DNA of 64,000 nucleotides from Streptomyces sp. NBC_00620 (GTDB lineage: Bacteria; Actinomycetota; Actinomycetes; Streptomycetales; Streptomycetaceae), in NCBI RefSeq assembly GCF_026341825.1, contig NZ_JAPENY010000002.1:1459001-1523000 (forward strand), in the 5' to 3' direction. The notes beneath the pieces were generated by a model. The model saw nothing but the letters and a program-made list of their open reading frames with translations, made no database searches and had not been told where the DNA came from. Position numbers and translations under genes: made by a program. Below are positions 53,228 through 60,648 of the stretch, piece after piece. Each line of letters begins with the position of its first letter. Position 1 is the first letter of the stretch.

Positions 53228-54085
53228 TTACGCGCCGTCACCTATCCCGGCGATGTAATCCAATGAGTCCTCGGGCGAAAGGGCTTGGATCTGAAGGGCG
53301 TTGAAGGCCTCGCTGTAGGCCTGAAGGTCTTCTTTCCGTTCGAGATAGAGGCTACTCGTCAAGTGGTCGAGAACAACCACATCCAGATCAGATGTGCTCG
53401 GAAATGAGAAGATAACGAAAGGCCCGGTCACTCCGATGTGAGCCCCGGCGGTGAACGGCAGGACCTGAAGCCGCACTTGAGGCAGGGTGGCGGCCGTCCG
53501 CAGGCGGTGCAGCTGGCGTGCCATCACCTCCGGGCCGCCCACGTCCCGTCGCAGCACCGCCTCGTCCAGGACCGCGCTCAGTTCCAGGGGCGGATTCGAA
53601 CGCAGCACGTCCTGTCGGGCCAGGCGCACCTCGACGAGCGCGTCGAGCTTGCTGTCCTCAAGTCCCCCCACGGCGGCCCGCGTCACCGCACGGGCGTACT
53701 CGGGTGTCTGCAGCAACCCCGGCACCACGGACGTCTCCAGCGTGCGCATTCCGCTGGCCTGCGACTCCAGGCTGATGAAGTCGCGGTACGTCGGCGGGAG
53801 CACACCGCGGTAGGCGTGCCACCAGTGGTGCCGCCCGTTGCCCTCCGCGCCCGCCAGGACGACCAGGAGGTCCCGTAAATCCGGTTCCTCGACGGCGTAC
53901 GCGTCCAGGAGCCGCTCCACGTCCGAGGGCTTGACCCCACTCGTGCCGGTCTCGATCCGGCTCACCTTCGACTGGTGCCAGCCGAGGAGACGGGCCGCCT
54001 CCCCGCTCGTGAGGCCCGCACCCACGCGCAGAGCACGCAGTTCTGCACCGAGCTTGCGGCGGCGTACTGCGGGACCGTACTGCAT
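53228..54085 (-). CDS. XRE/DUF5753 transcriptional regulator
   Basis: A 285-residue regulator. A helix-turn-helix at about residues 14-60 (RVGAGLTSGEAARLLGWHQSKVSRIETG) is followed by the DUF5753 domain with SVVPGLLQTPEYARAV and VVLDHLTSSLYLERKEDL. The ATG at 54085 follows aggagt. With the DUF397 gene downstream and a HATPase gene divergent upstream it forms the three-part module seen in many Streptomyces copies. DUF5753 probably interacts with the partner proteins. Confidence 0.88.
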   Translation of the reverse strand: MQYGPAVRRRKLGAELRALRVGAGLTSGEAARLLGWHQSKVSRIETGTSGVKPSDVERLLDAYAVEEPDLRDLLVVLAGAEGNGRHHWWHAYRGVLPPTYRDFISLESQASGMRTLETSVVPGLLQTPEYARAVTRAAVGGLEDSKLDALVEVRLARQDVLRSNPPLELSAVLDEAVLRRDVGGPEVMARQLHRLRTAATLPQVRLQVLPFTAGAHIGVTGPFVIFSFPSTSDLDVVVLDHLTSSLYLERKEDLQAYSEAFNALQIQALSPEDSLDYIAGIGDGA

Positions 54086-54297
54086 GGCCGTACTCCTTAC
54101 TCCTTCCGAGCCGCCCAAATACGGTCCTCCGTCGCAGAGTTCACCGCTTCGAGCGACAGATATATGCATATCTCGGTGGATCGCACCCGTGACCGGCCAG
54201 GTAATGGCAGTCTGGCGCGAAGCACCAGTCCGGGACCGTACTCGAACCATCCGCTCCGTGTCGGACCCCGGTCCCGTGGGAAAGGGACGACCGCGCC

Positions 54298-54756
54298 ATG
54301 GCAGACCATCAGGAAGCATCCGTCACTCTGCCGAGCGATCCAGCCTCGGTCTCCGCGGCCCGGAAATTCGTCGCCGAAGTGCTGGCCGAATGGGGCCTGC
54401 CGGGTGACTCCGAAGTCGCCGACACCGTACGCCTGATCGTGTCCGAACTAGCCACCAACGCCGTCCAGCACACTTTCGGGCAGTCGCCCACCTTCAGAGT
54501 GGACGTCCGCCTCGAGCGGGACGAACACCTGCGCCTCGGCGTCACCGACAGCCACCCACGCTTTCCCAAACGACTGCCCGCAGCCGTCCAGCAGGACAAC
54601 GGACGCGGCATGGTGATCATCCGCTGGCTGACCGCCGAGTGCGGCGGCAGACTAACCGTCCGGCCCACCCGCGAAGGCGGCAAGACCATCTCCATCGAAC
54701 TGCCCTGGACGGCACCGGTCGAGCCGGTGACGGCAGGGGGTCCGCAAGAGCCCTGA
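54298..54756 (+). CDS. HATPase-fold ATP-binding protein (anti-sigma-like)
   Basis: A 152-residue GHKL ATPase of the SpoIIAB/RsbW-like type. N-box: RLIVSELATNAVQHTF near residue 45; G1/G2 region: DNGRGMVIIRWL. There is no substrate helix of the known RsbW type, so it may bind ATP and a protein partner rather than phosphorylate. It is divergent from the XRE/DUF397 pair across 212 bp, suggesting shared control. Confidence 0.85.
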   Translation: MADHQEASVTLPSDPASVSAARKFVAEVLAEWGLPGDSEVADTVRLIVSELATNAVQHTFGQSPTFRVDVRLERDEHLRLGVTDSHPRFPKRLPAAVQQDNGRGMVIIRWLTAECGGRLTVRPTREGGKTISIELPWTAPVEPVTAGGPQEP

Positions 54757-54811
54757 AACCCGGTCCAGTTGTGCTGCGCGGCGGCGCGTCCGAAGGCGCC
54801 GCGCAGCGAAC

Positions 54812-55330
54812 TCACGCCGCTGGGTCCGATTCCTCTCCTCGACCCTGTGTGGACGTGATGTAGCGCCCCACCAGCCGGGGCAGAACGGTCCACAGCGCCA
54901 GGCAGACGGCCAGAGTGCCCGCTCCCGCGGCGATCCCGGCGCCGCGCCCCAGCGTCACGTCCACGACGAGGAGCACCGCTCCGGTGAACGCCAGCATCAG
55001 CACGTAAAGGCCGACGTGGGTCAGCCAGGAGGAGACCCGCACGATGGCGGGTTTGACGTTCTGCTGGAACAGCGACCGGTGCAGGGCGGCCGGCGCCGTG
55101 AACAGGGCGGCGGCCAGGAACGCGAGCAGGAGGGTGGTGACGTACGTGGCGCGCTGTGCCGTGTCCAGCGAAGGAAAGCGCTGGGTGAAGGCCAGGGTCA
55201 GCAGAAAGGCGAAGAGGATCTGCACGCCGGTCTGGGTGACCCGCAGCTCCTGGAGGAGCTCGGCGAAATTGCGGTCGGCGCGCTCAAGAGGTTTCTCGTC
55301 GCGTTCCGTGCGGGGACGTTGTTCCACCAT
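54812..55330 (-). CDS. DUF6328-type four-helix membrane protein
   Basis: A 172-residue membrane protein with a charged N-terminus (TERDEKPLERADRNFAELLQELRV) and four membrane helices at about residues 37-55, 65-85, 100-120 and 125-148. I associate it with the DUF6328 family, common in actinobacteria. Function unknown. The ATG at 55330 is followed by a hydrophilic stretch with no signal peptide. It is separated from the NlpC gene by a strong hairpin. Confidence 0.75.
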   Translation of the reverse strand: MVEQRPRTERDEKPLERADRNFAELLQELRVTQTGVQILFAFLLTLAFTQRFPSLDTAQRATYVTTLLLAFLAAALFTAPAALHRSLFQQNVKPAIVRVSSWLTHVGLYVLMLAFTGAVLLVVDVTLGRGAGIAAGAGTLAVCLALWTVLPRLVGRYITSTQGRGEESDPAA

Positions 55331-55380
55331 GGTGGACGAGTAACCGGTTCGACCGTGTTTCACGCCCTGCCGCACGTCCC

Positions 55381-55412
55381 GTGGGGGCGACGGCGCGTGC
55401 CGTCGCCCCCAC
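55381..55412 (-). terminator. hairpin downstream of the NlpC/P60 gene
   Basis: A 14-bp perfect stem (GTGGGGGCGACGGC and complement) with a GCGT loop, a few bases past the NlpC stop and next to a separate 26-bp palindrome. Confidence 0.8.
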
Positions 55413-55436
55413 GGACGGGTCAGCTGACCCGTCCGT
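55411..55436. repeat. perfect 26-bp palindrome over the NlpC/P60 stop codon
   Basis: ACGGACGGGTCAG and its exact complement meet with no spacer, covering the stop codon and the last residues. It may fold into a cruciform or mRNA hairpin, or bind a dimeric protein. Confidence 0.75.
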
Positions 55437-55893
55437 ACCAGACGCTCTTCGTCCAGATCTTCTGGAGCTTCACTACCTCCCCGGTCTTCGGGGAGTGCCA
55501 GATCTTTCCCTTCCCGGCGTAGATGCCGACGTGGTACACGCTCCGGCCCGAGTGGAAGAACACGAGGTCTCCGGCCTTGCGTTTCGAGGCGGAGACATGG
55601 TTGGTCTTGTTGTACTGCGCCGCGGCCGTACGAGGCAGCTTCTTGCCTGCCTTCTTGTACGAGTAGAGCGTGAGCCCGGAGCAGTCGAAGCGGCGCGGCC
55701 CAGCGGCGCCGTACTTGTACGGGGAGCCCTTCTTGGAAGCCGCGACCTGAAGTGCCTTCGTCGCCAGGGTGGCCGCTTCGGCGTCGGATGCGACGCCTGG
55801 GACCACGAGGCTGCCGCCCACGGCGGCGATGGTGAGAGCCGAGGCCGTACCGGCCCTCGTCCACAGCGACGGGACACGATTGAGCGCAGTCAT
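55420..55893 (-). CDS. secreted NlpC/P60 (C40) peptidoglycan endopeptidase
   Basis: A 157-residue exported cell-wall hydrolase. The signal peptide spans about residues 1-42 and ends near DAEAA. The C40 catalytic Cys71 is in FDCSGLTLYS, the His121 in YHVGIYAGKGK, and a third polar residue is His133. There is no LysM or SH3 wall-binding domain, so it is a minimal enzyme. It would cut stem-peptide bonds in peptidoglycan. A c-di-AMP riboswitch lies in the leader directly before the gaaggg ribosome site, consistent with turgor-linked control of wall hydrolases. Confidence 0.9.
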   Translation of the reverse strand: MTALNRVPSLWTRAGTASALTIAAVGGSLVVPGVASDAEAATLATKALQVAASKKGSPYKYGAAGPRRFDCSGLTLYSYKKAGKKLPRTAAAQYNKTNHVSASKRKAGDLVFFHSGRSVYHVGIYAGKGKIWHSPKTGEVVKLQKIWTKSVWYGRVS

Positions 55894-55909
55894 GCGCAAC
55901 CCTTCGTCA

Positions 55910-56072
55910 GCCGCCTGTGAAGGATGACCTGTCGGATTCGGGCTGGCGAAGTAGCCCGGCCGCGTACTGCGGCTTCACCCCAAGGACCGCCCGGATCTCT
56001 CCGGCGGCCCGTCGTGCTGGGTCCTCCACTCCTGCCGATGCACATCTGTCGACCGGTCATCCGGGAGGCGGC
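55910..56072 (-). ncRNA. c-di-AMP (ydaO/yuaA) riboswitch
   Basis: The leader of the NlpC/P60 gene contains, in transcript order: P1 5' strand GCCGCCU at about 56072-56066; then CAGGAGUGGAGGACCCAGCA; CUUGGGGUGAAGCCGC; GCCCGAAUCCGACAGGUCAU; and the P1 3' strand AGGCGGC at about 55916-55910. These are the conserved blocks of the ydaO class as seen before Streptomyces rpfA and NlpC genes. The element ends 17 bases from the start codon, so ligand binding could hide the ribosome site or promote termination. Bounds are set by the P1 pairing. Confidence 0.75.
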
Positions 56073-56432
56073 AGGACTCGGCGTCCGACCCGGACCGCCC
56101 CGCCGGTGTGGCGGGGGCTTGTCGTCGGAAGGGATCTTCACGCATCGACGTCGGAAAATCCGAGCGGAATCGGCGGTTTGTGGGGTTACTCACCACTCAC
56201 CCGTTCGGGTGGACACCCCGCCGTTCGAGCGAGTGTCCAGTAGGCCGACGACGCCCGTACCAGCGACGGAGGGCTTCAAGTACGCATCCGCGCTACGCGC
56301 GTTGCGCAACTTCTGCGCGCTCTTGGAAGGACGGGTGTCTACGCCATCCGGGGGTACACCATCTGGTCCGTTTGAAACCCGGGCCGGACGCTCCGACGGG
56401 TCGGTGCGTGCGGTGGCCCGGGTAGGGGTGCG
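56073..56432. other. no gene recognised; promoter region of NlpC/P60 gene
   Basis: About 360 bases between the riboswitch and the next stop. No protein-like frame, tRNA or clear repeat is seen on either strand. The promoter of the riboswitch transcript must be here on the minus strand; no convincing -35/-10 pair was assigned. Confidence 0.5.
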
Positions 56433-56741
56433 TCAGCTGTCGGAACCAGGCGGCAGGGTGACGCGGGCCGCCCGCCGCTCGCCGTCGAGGACACGCAGGG
56501 CCTGCGCCAGGGTCGGGGCGTGCACCTCGCTCTCGCCCCGCTGATGCATCAGCGCGAGGGCGTCCCGCAGCGCCGTCGCCTTGGCGACCAGCGCCTGAGC
56601 GGCCCTCAGACCTCGGTAGGTGTCCCCGGGGCGGGCCGGGTTGATACGGCCGAGCAGGTCGACCACGTCCAGGTAACGGTCGATCAACTCGGCTTCCGCG
56701 CGCGTCAGTGCGGGCAGCGGGGGCAGTTCGGGTGGGAGCAT
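56433..56741 (-). CDS. hypothetical helical protein downstream of clpP
   Basis: A 102-residue protein of predicted helical content (ELIDRYLDVVDLLGRINPARPGD, RAAQALVAKATALRDALALM, APTLAQALRVLDGERRAARV). Pro-rich N-terminus. It begins 8 bp after the clpP stop, so it is co-transcribed; an adaptor, regulator or substrate-recognition role is possible but unproven. No known family recognised. Confidence 0.6.
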   Translation of the reverse strand: MLPPELPPLPALTRAEAELIDRYLDVVDLLGRINPARPGDTYRGLRAAQALVAKATALRDALALMHQRGESEVHAPTLAQALRVLDGERRAARVTLPPGSDS

Positions 56742-56748
56742 CGGCGGC

Positions 56749-57384
56749 TCACCTCGCGCCGGGTGTGGGGCGGGAAGCCTTGCGGCTCGGGATGATGCCG
56801 TCAATCAGTCCGTACGCCAGTGCCGCCGGCGCGTCGAGGATCTTGTCCCGCTCGATGTCCGCGGCGACCCGCTCCGGACTCTGGCCTGTGTGCCGCACGA
56901 GCATCTCCTCCAGCATCCTCCGAGTACGCGTCAACTCCTCGGCCTGGATGGCCAGATCAGAAGCCTGCCCGTGGATCGGCTCGGGAAACGACGGCTGGTG
57001 GATCAGCACGCGGGCACCCGGCAGCGCGAACCGCTTGCCCGGCGTACCGCCCGCAAGCAGCACGGCGGCGGCCGAAGCGGCCTGGCCGAGACAGACGGTC
57101 TCCACCTCGCAGGTGACGAACTGCATCGTGTCGTAGACGGCGGTCATCGCGCTGAGTGAGCCGCCGGGGGAGTTGATGTACAGCGAGATGTCCCGGTCCG
57201 GCGCCAGGAACTCCAGGTGCATGAGCTGAGCCATCACGTCGTTCGCCGATGTGTCGTCGACCGGCGTCCCGAGGAACACGATCCGCTCGTCGAGCAGCTT
57301 CGAATACGGGTCCAGGGTCCGGTGGCCCGCGCTGGTGCGTTCGGTGAACTCGGGCAGGACATGGCGGGCGGACGGGCGGTTCAT
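56749..57384 (-). CDS. ATP-dependent Clp protease proteolytic subunit (orphan paralogue)
   Basis: A 211-residue ClpP serine protease with intact triad Ser104 (GQAASAAA), His129 (LIHQPS) and Asp180 (IERDKILD). INSPGGSLSAMTAVYDTM is present. The N-terminus is longer than the usual processed form and may carry a propeptide. Streptomyces have several clpP genes; this one stands alone without clpX or a second clpP, so it is a paralogue rather than the main pair. Strong gaggagg ribosome site. An inverted repeat lies upstream. Confidence 0.9.
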   Translation of the reverse strand: MNRPSARHVLPEFTERTSAGHRTLDPYSKLLDERIVFLGTPVDDTSANDVMAQLMHLEFLAPDRDISLYINSPGGSLSAMTAVYDTMQFVTCEVETVCLGQAASAAAVLLAGGTPGKRFALPGARVLIHQPSFPEPIHGQASDLAIQAEELTRTRRMLEEMLVRHTGQSPERVAADIERDKILDAPAALAYGLIDGIIPSRKASRPTPGAR

Positions 57385-57409
57385 GGCTTACGCCTCCTCG
57401 GCATCGCTT

Positions 57410-57426
57410 CTGTAAAAAATGTACAG
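57410..57426. promoter_or_regulatory. inverted repeat upstream of clpP
   Basis: CTGTA-N7-TACAG with an A-rich spacer, 26-42 bp upstream of the clpP start, inside a locally A+T-rich stretch. Candidate operator or promoter element; it does not fit the ClgR or PopR boxes I remember. Confidence 0.4.
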
Positions 57427-57466
57427 GACGTACGTATGCCTTCGGAGGGTGCTCGCTGACAGCGAA

Positions 57467-57499
57467 AATCCCCGTGGAGCCAGGTGCTCCACGGGGATT
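57467..57499 (-). terminator. hairpin downstream of the Tat-signal protein gene
   Basis: A 14-bp perfect stem (AATCCCCGTGGAGC and complement) with a 5-base loop, between the secreted-protein stop and the clpP promoter. Confidence 0.8.
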
Positions 57500-57515
57500 C
57501 GGTGTACGGCGAGGA

Positions 57516-57869
57516 TCAGGTGAGGGGGGCCGGGGCGGGTGTGCCGTAGAACGTGATCGCGGGCCAACCGCGGGACGCGGTCAGTTCGTTGAGGGCGTTC
57601 GCCACTTCGAGGGGGGTGATGGTGTTCGTCGTCGGAGCTTCGGAGAACGCGATGCTGAAGCTCAGGCTGATCTGGGCGGCGTAGTCGTCGACCGGCATCA
57701 GCGTCTTTCCGCTGAACTCCGTGCCGCTGGGGAAGGTGACCGTCGTGGCGTCGGCGGTCTCCGTTGCTTCAGTCGCCGTGGCCTGTGCCGTCCCGCTGGA
57801 GGCAAGCACGGCTCCCGCCGCCGCGGTCCCCGAGTACCCCAGCAGTGAACGTCTGGAAAGTTCGGACAA
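57516..57869 (-). CDS. small exported protein with twin-arginine signal
   Basis: A 117-residue protein whose N-terminus LSRRSLLGYSGTAAAGAVLA is a Tat signal with Ala-rich core. The mature part of about 80 residues is Thr/Ser-rich and ends PAPAPLT. The TTG at 57869 was preferred because gaggagggg is just upstream; a GTG nine codons earlier has too short a spacing. No family recognised. Confidence 0.6.
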   Translation of the reverse strand: MSELSRRSLLGYSGTAAAGAVLASSGTAQATATEATETADATTVTFPSGTEFSGKTLMPVDDYAAQISLSFSIAFSEAPTTNTITPLEVANALNELTASRGWPAITFYGTPAPAPLT

Positions 57870-58004
57870 GGTCCCCTCCTCATTGTCATGCACGCCTCCC
57901 CCGGAGGCGGCGACTTGATCGTAGGGACGAATCCTTTTCGGCGGAGCTGAATGAGATCGTCCGCTCCGAGTGGGTTGTCGCAGGCCCGGTCTAAGCTGGA
58001 TGAC

Positions 58005-58283
58005 ATGGCCTACGAGATTCCGGTGACGCAAGCCAGGGCTGAGCTCGCCGATCTGATCAACCGCGTGGTGTACGGCGGTGAGCGCGTCGTCGTGACGCGT
58101 CACGGGAAGCCTCTCGTCGCCCTGGTCTCCGCCGCCGACCTGGAACGCCTCGAGGAACTCCAGAACCCCGCGGAGGAGCAGGTCGTCAGCTCCTACTCCA
58201 CCGTCCGCGAGGTCGCGCCCGCCCCGCGCGAGCGCCAGAGGTTCGGCATCGCGGCGGAGCACCGGGGACCCAACGTGTCGTAG
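58005..58283 (+). CDS. Phd/YefM-type antitoxin, no adjacent toxin
   Basis: A 92-residue Phd/YefM antitoxin: YEIPVTQARAELADLINRVV, RVVVTRHGKPLVALVSAADLERLEEL. The N-terminal half binds DNA as a dimer and the C-terminal half covers the toxin. No toxin gene (RelE, YoeB, Doc) follows before the hairpin at 58320. It may be an orphan regulator or act on a distant toxin. Confidence 0.85.
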   Translation: MAYEIPVTQARAELADLINRVVYGGERVVVTRHGKPLVALVSAADLERLEELQNPAEEQVVSSYSTVREVAPAPRERQRFGIAAEHRGPNVS

Positions 58284-58319
58284 CCGTGCGGTGGTTCGGC
58301 GGGGAACGGCAGGCAGAGG

Positions 58320-58359
58320 GCGGGGGCGGTGTGCCAACTACGTGGCACACCGCCCCCGC
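58320..58359. terminator. hairpin between convergent antitoxin and permease genes
   Basis: A 17-bp perfect stem (GCGGGGGCGGTGTGCCA and complement) with a 6-base loop, placed between two convergent stops; likely bidirectional. Confidence 0.8.
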
Positions 58360-58420
58360 TGCCCCGGTAGGTGCGTGAAGGTCCGTCCCCATAGTGGGCG
58401 CAACCGCGAGGCACCCCGCG

Positions 58421-59452
58421 TCAGTTCACCAGCGCGGGCTGCCGCGCGGTGACCGTCTCGGGGGTGGTCGTCCGGCGTCGCTTGAGCGCGTCGCCCAGCA
58501 GTACCGCTCCCAGGCCGAGCGTGGCCCACCAGGCCAGGGTCAGCGTGGGCCCGATCGCGGCGGCGCCGTCGAAGAACGACACCGAGCGGAGCAGCGAAGC
58601 GCCCGCGCCCGGCGGCAGCCACTGGCCGATCGTGCCGACCGGCTCGGGCAGCATCTCCGGAGCGGAGGACGCGCCGGAGAAGGGGTTGCCGAGCAGGATG
58701 ATCAGGAACCCTCCGAGTCCGATACCGGGAGGTCCGGCGAGCGCCGCCAGCCCTGCAACGGCGCCGCTCACCGCCAGCGTCGACAGGCTCAGCGCGCCGG
58801 CCTCGGCCCACCAGTCGCCGGAGAGAACACCCAGCCAGCTGTGCGCGATCGCGGCGGACACCACGCCGACGAGGACGGCGGCGCCGGTCAGCGCGCCGAC
58901 GGCGCGGACACCGCGCAGACCGAGCAGCGTGGCGACGACGCCCGCGGCCACCCCGGCCAGCGCCATCGGGAGCACGCTCGAGGTGAGGGCGGCGCCGCGC
59001 GGGTCCTCGGTGGGGGCGGGGACGACATCGGTGGTCGTCACGGTCGTGCCCTGCGGAGCCTGGCCGGCCACCGCCTGCTGGAGCAGCTGGGCGACGAGCG
59101 GGCTCGCCGCGGACGCGGTGAGCAGCTTGGGGCCCTGCCCGGTGACGACGATCGCGCCGTATACGTTCCGGTCCTCGATGGCCTCCCGGGCGGCGGCCTC
59201 GTCGGCGTAGCGGTGGATCTCGAAGGCGCCGTCCTGCCGGGCGAGTTGCTTCTCGACCGGGGCGGTCGCGGAAACGGAACCCGCCACGCCCAGTGGCAGG
59301 TCGCGGGGCGCGGTACGGGCGGCGGGCCAGGCGAAGGCCCACAGGGCGAGAGCCACCAGTACGGGGACCAGCACGACCACGGCGGCCATGTTGCGGCGGT
59401 GCCGCAGCGGGGGCGATGCCACGTCGGAAGGGGGAACGGAGGTGGAGGACAA
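58421..59452 (-). CDS. ABC-2/DUF3533-like membrane protein
   Basis: A 343-residue membrane protein with one N-terminal helix (RNMAAVVVLVPVLVALALWAF), an extracellular domain of about 130 residues (about 45-165), then five helices. This architecture is that of the YhgE/Pip or ABC-2 type permease groups, often linked to export or envelope functions. The start is TTG at 59452 after gaggga. It is divergent from a TetR regulator whose candidate operators lie in the gap, so it is probably an inducible exporter component. Confidence 0.75.
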   Translation of the reverse strand: MSSTSVPPSDVASPPLRHRRNMAAVVVLVPVLVALALWAFAWPAARTAPRDLPLGVAGSVSATAPVEKQLARQDGAFEIHRYADEAAAREAIEDRNVYGAIVVTGQGPKLLTASAASPLVAQLLQQAVAGQAPQGTTVTTTDVVPAPTEDPRGAALTSSVLPMALAGVAAGVVATLLGLRGVRAVGALTGAAVLVGVVSAAIAHSWLGVLSGDWWAEAGALSLSTLAVSGAVAGLAALAGPPGIGLGGFLIILLGNPFSGASSAPEMLPEPVGTIGQWLPPGAGASLLRSVSFFDGAAAIGPTLTLAWWATLGLGAVLLGDALKRRRTTTPETVTARQPALVN

Positions 59453-59482
59453 GGTCGGGCTCCCTCGATACAAGTAAAAAGA

Positions 59483-59555
59483 AGGATCGTTCGTTTTAGC
59501 GATGCCTTCACCATCCTGCGAGCCTGCCGCCTTGTCAAGAAAGAATGTTCGTTCT
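59483..59555. promoter_or_regulatory. two related TetR-operator-like sites
   Basis: AGGATCGTTCGTTTT at 59483-59497 and AGAATGTTCGTTCT at 59542-59555 share the TTCGTT core; the second is an imperfect inverted repeat (AGAATG-TT-CGTTCT). They lie in the 115-bp gap between the permease and TetR genes, 13 bp before the TetR start. Confidence 0.5.
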
Positions 59556-59567
59556 ACGTTGAACGGC

Positions 59568-60197
59568 ATGGCCCGCGTATCCCAGGAACACCTCGACGCC
59601 CGTCGCCGCCAGATCCTCGACGGCGCGGCCCTCTGCTTCGCCCGTAACGGGTTCCATGCCACGTCGATGCAGGACGTGCTGAAGGAGGTCGACCTCTCCG
59701 CGGGAGCCGTGTACCGCTACTTCAGCGGCAAGGAGGAGCTGATCGGTGCCATCGTCACCGAGGTCCTCGACGAGATCCGCGACACATTCGAGGCGGCAGC
59801 CCGGCAGCGCCCGATCCCACCCCCCGACGTGCTCATGGGATCGGTCATGAACAACATCCTGAACATGAAGCCGGGGCTCATGCACGAGGGGCAGTCGGTC
59901 TTCCCCCGGCTGGTGGTCCAGGTGTGGACCGAGACCCTGCGCAACGAGGACCTGTCGAGGGTCATCAACGAGGGCTACGCCAAGGTCCGCGCGGCCTGGG
60001 TCAAGGTGGTCGAGGGCTACCAGGACGCGGGCATGATGCGTGCCGACGTACCGCCCGAAAGCGTCGCCCGGATCATGATCGCCCTGGCTCAGGGGTTCGC
60101 CGCGCAGATGGCGCTGTTCGGTGCCGTGCCCGTCGAGGTGTTGCGGGAGGGACTGAGGGGTCTGATGAGCATGGGGGAGCCCGGCTCGCGGTCATGA
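59568..60197 (+). CDS. TetR family transcriptional regulator
   Basis: A 209-residue TetR regulator. The helix-turn-helix at about residues 10-57 (RRRQILDGAALCFARNGFHATSMQDVLKEV, then AGAVYRYFSGKEELIGAI) is canonical, and the C-terminal helices form a ligand pocket of unknown specificity. It is divergent from a membrane permease gene, the typical arrangement of repressor and exporter. The ATG at 59568 starts MARVSQEH. Confidence 0.92.
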   Translation: MARVSQEHLDARRRQILDGAALCFARNGFHATSMQDVLKEVDLSAGAVYRYFSGKEELIGAIVTEVLDEIRDTFEAAARQRPIPPPDVLMGSVMNNILNMKPGLMHEGQSVFPRLVVQVWTETLRNEDLSRVINEGYAKVRAAWVKVVEGYQDAGMMRADVPPESVARIMIALAQGFAAQMALFGAVPVEVLREGLRGLMSMGEPGSRS

Positions 60198-60212
60198 GTG
60201 GATCAAAGGCTG

Positions 60213-60229
60213 GTTAACGTCGTTGAAAC
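60213..60229 (+). promoter_or_regulatory. candidate GlnR box upstream of ureA
   Basis: TTAAC-N6-GAAAC at 60214-60229 closely matches the Streptomyces GlnR half-site pattern GTnAC-N6-GAAAC, about 100 bp before the ureA start. ureA is, as I recall, a known GlnR-dependent gene. Confidence 0.6.
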
Positions 60230-60255
60230 TCCGTCCAACTAGCCTGCGCATCCAC

Positions 60256-60304
60256 GCCACCAGGGGTTTTGGTGGCTACGGCCACCGGACCCCGCACGGT
60301 CCGG
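60256..60304 (+). promoter_or_regulatory. tandem hairpins in ureA leader
   Basis: GCCACC...GGTGGC (60256-60276) and CCGGACC...GGTCCGG (60285-60304) can form successive hairpins; a second GCCACC at 60281-60286 can compete for the GGTGGC arm, giving alternative folds before the ureA start. Confidence 0.4.
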
Positions 60305-60329
60305 AGCGAGGACTGTGAGGTGGGACGCC

Positions 60330-60632
60330 GTGCAACTGACACCGCACGAGCAAGAGAGGCTGCTGATTCATGTGGCCGCCGACGTGGCCGAGAAGCGGCG
60401 GGCCCGCGGGCTGAAACTGAACCACCCCGAGGCCATCGCCCTCATCACGTCGCACATCCTCGAAGGCGCGCGTGACGGCCGGACCGTCGCGGAACTGATG
60501 TCCTCCGGCCGCAAGATCCTCAACCGGGACGACGTCATGGAGGGCATCCCCGAGATGATCCACGACGTCCAGGTCGAGGCGACCTTCCCGGACGGCACCA
60601 AGCTCGTCACCGTCCACGATCCGATCGTCTGA
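60330..60632 (+). CDS. ureA: urease gamma subunit
   Basis: A 100-residue UreA of standard length, starting QLTPHEQERLLIHVAADVAE and ending with the conserved VHDPI. It packs around the alpha/beta core of the nickel urease that splits urea to ammonia and CO2. The start is GTG at 60330 with gaggtggg upstream. First gene of the urease operon; ureB starts 17 bp after its stop. Confidence 0.96.
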   Translation: MQLTPHEQERLLIHVAADVAEKRRARGLKLNHPEAIALITSHILEGARDGRTVAELMSSGRKILNRDDVMEGIPEMIHDVQVEATFPDGTKLVTVHDPIV

Positions 60633-60648
60633 CGGGGGAGCGAGAGCC

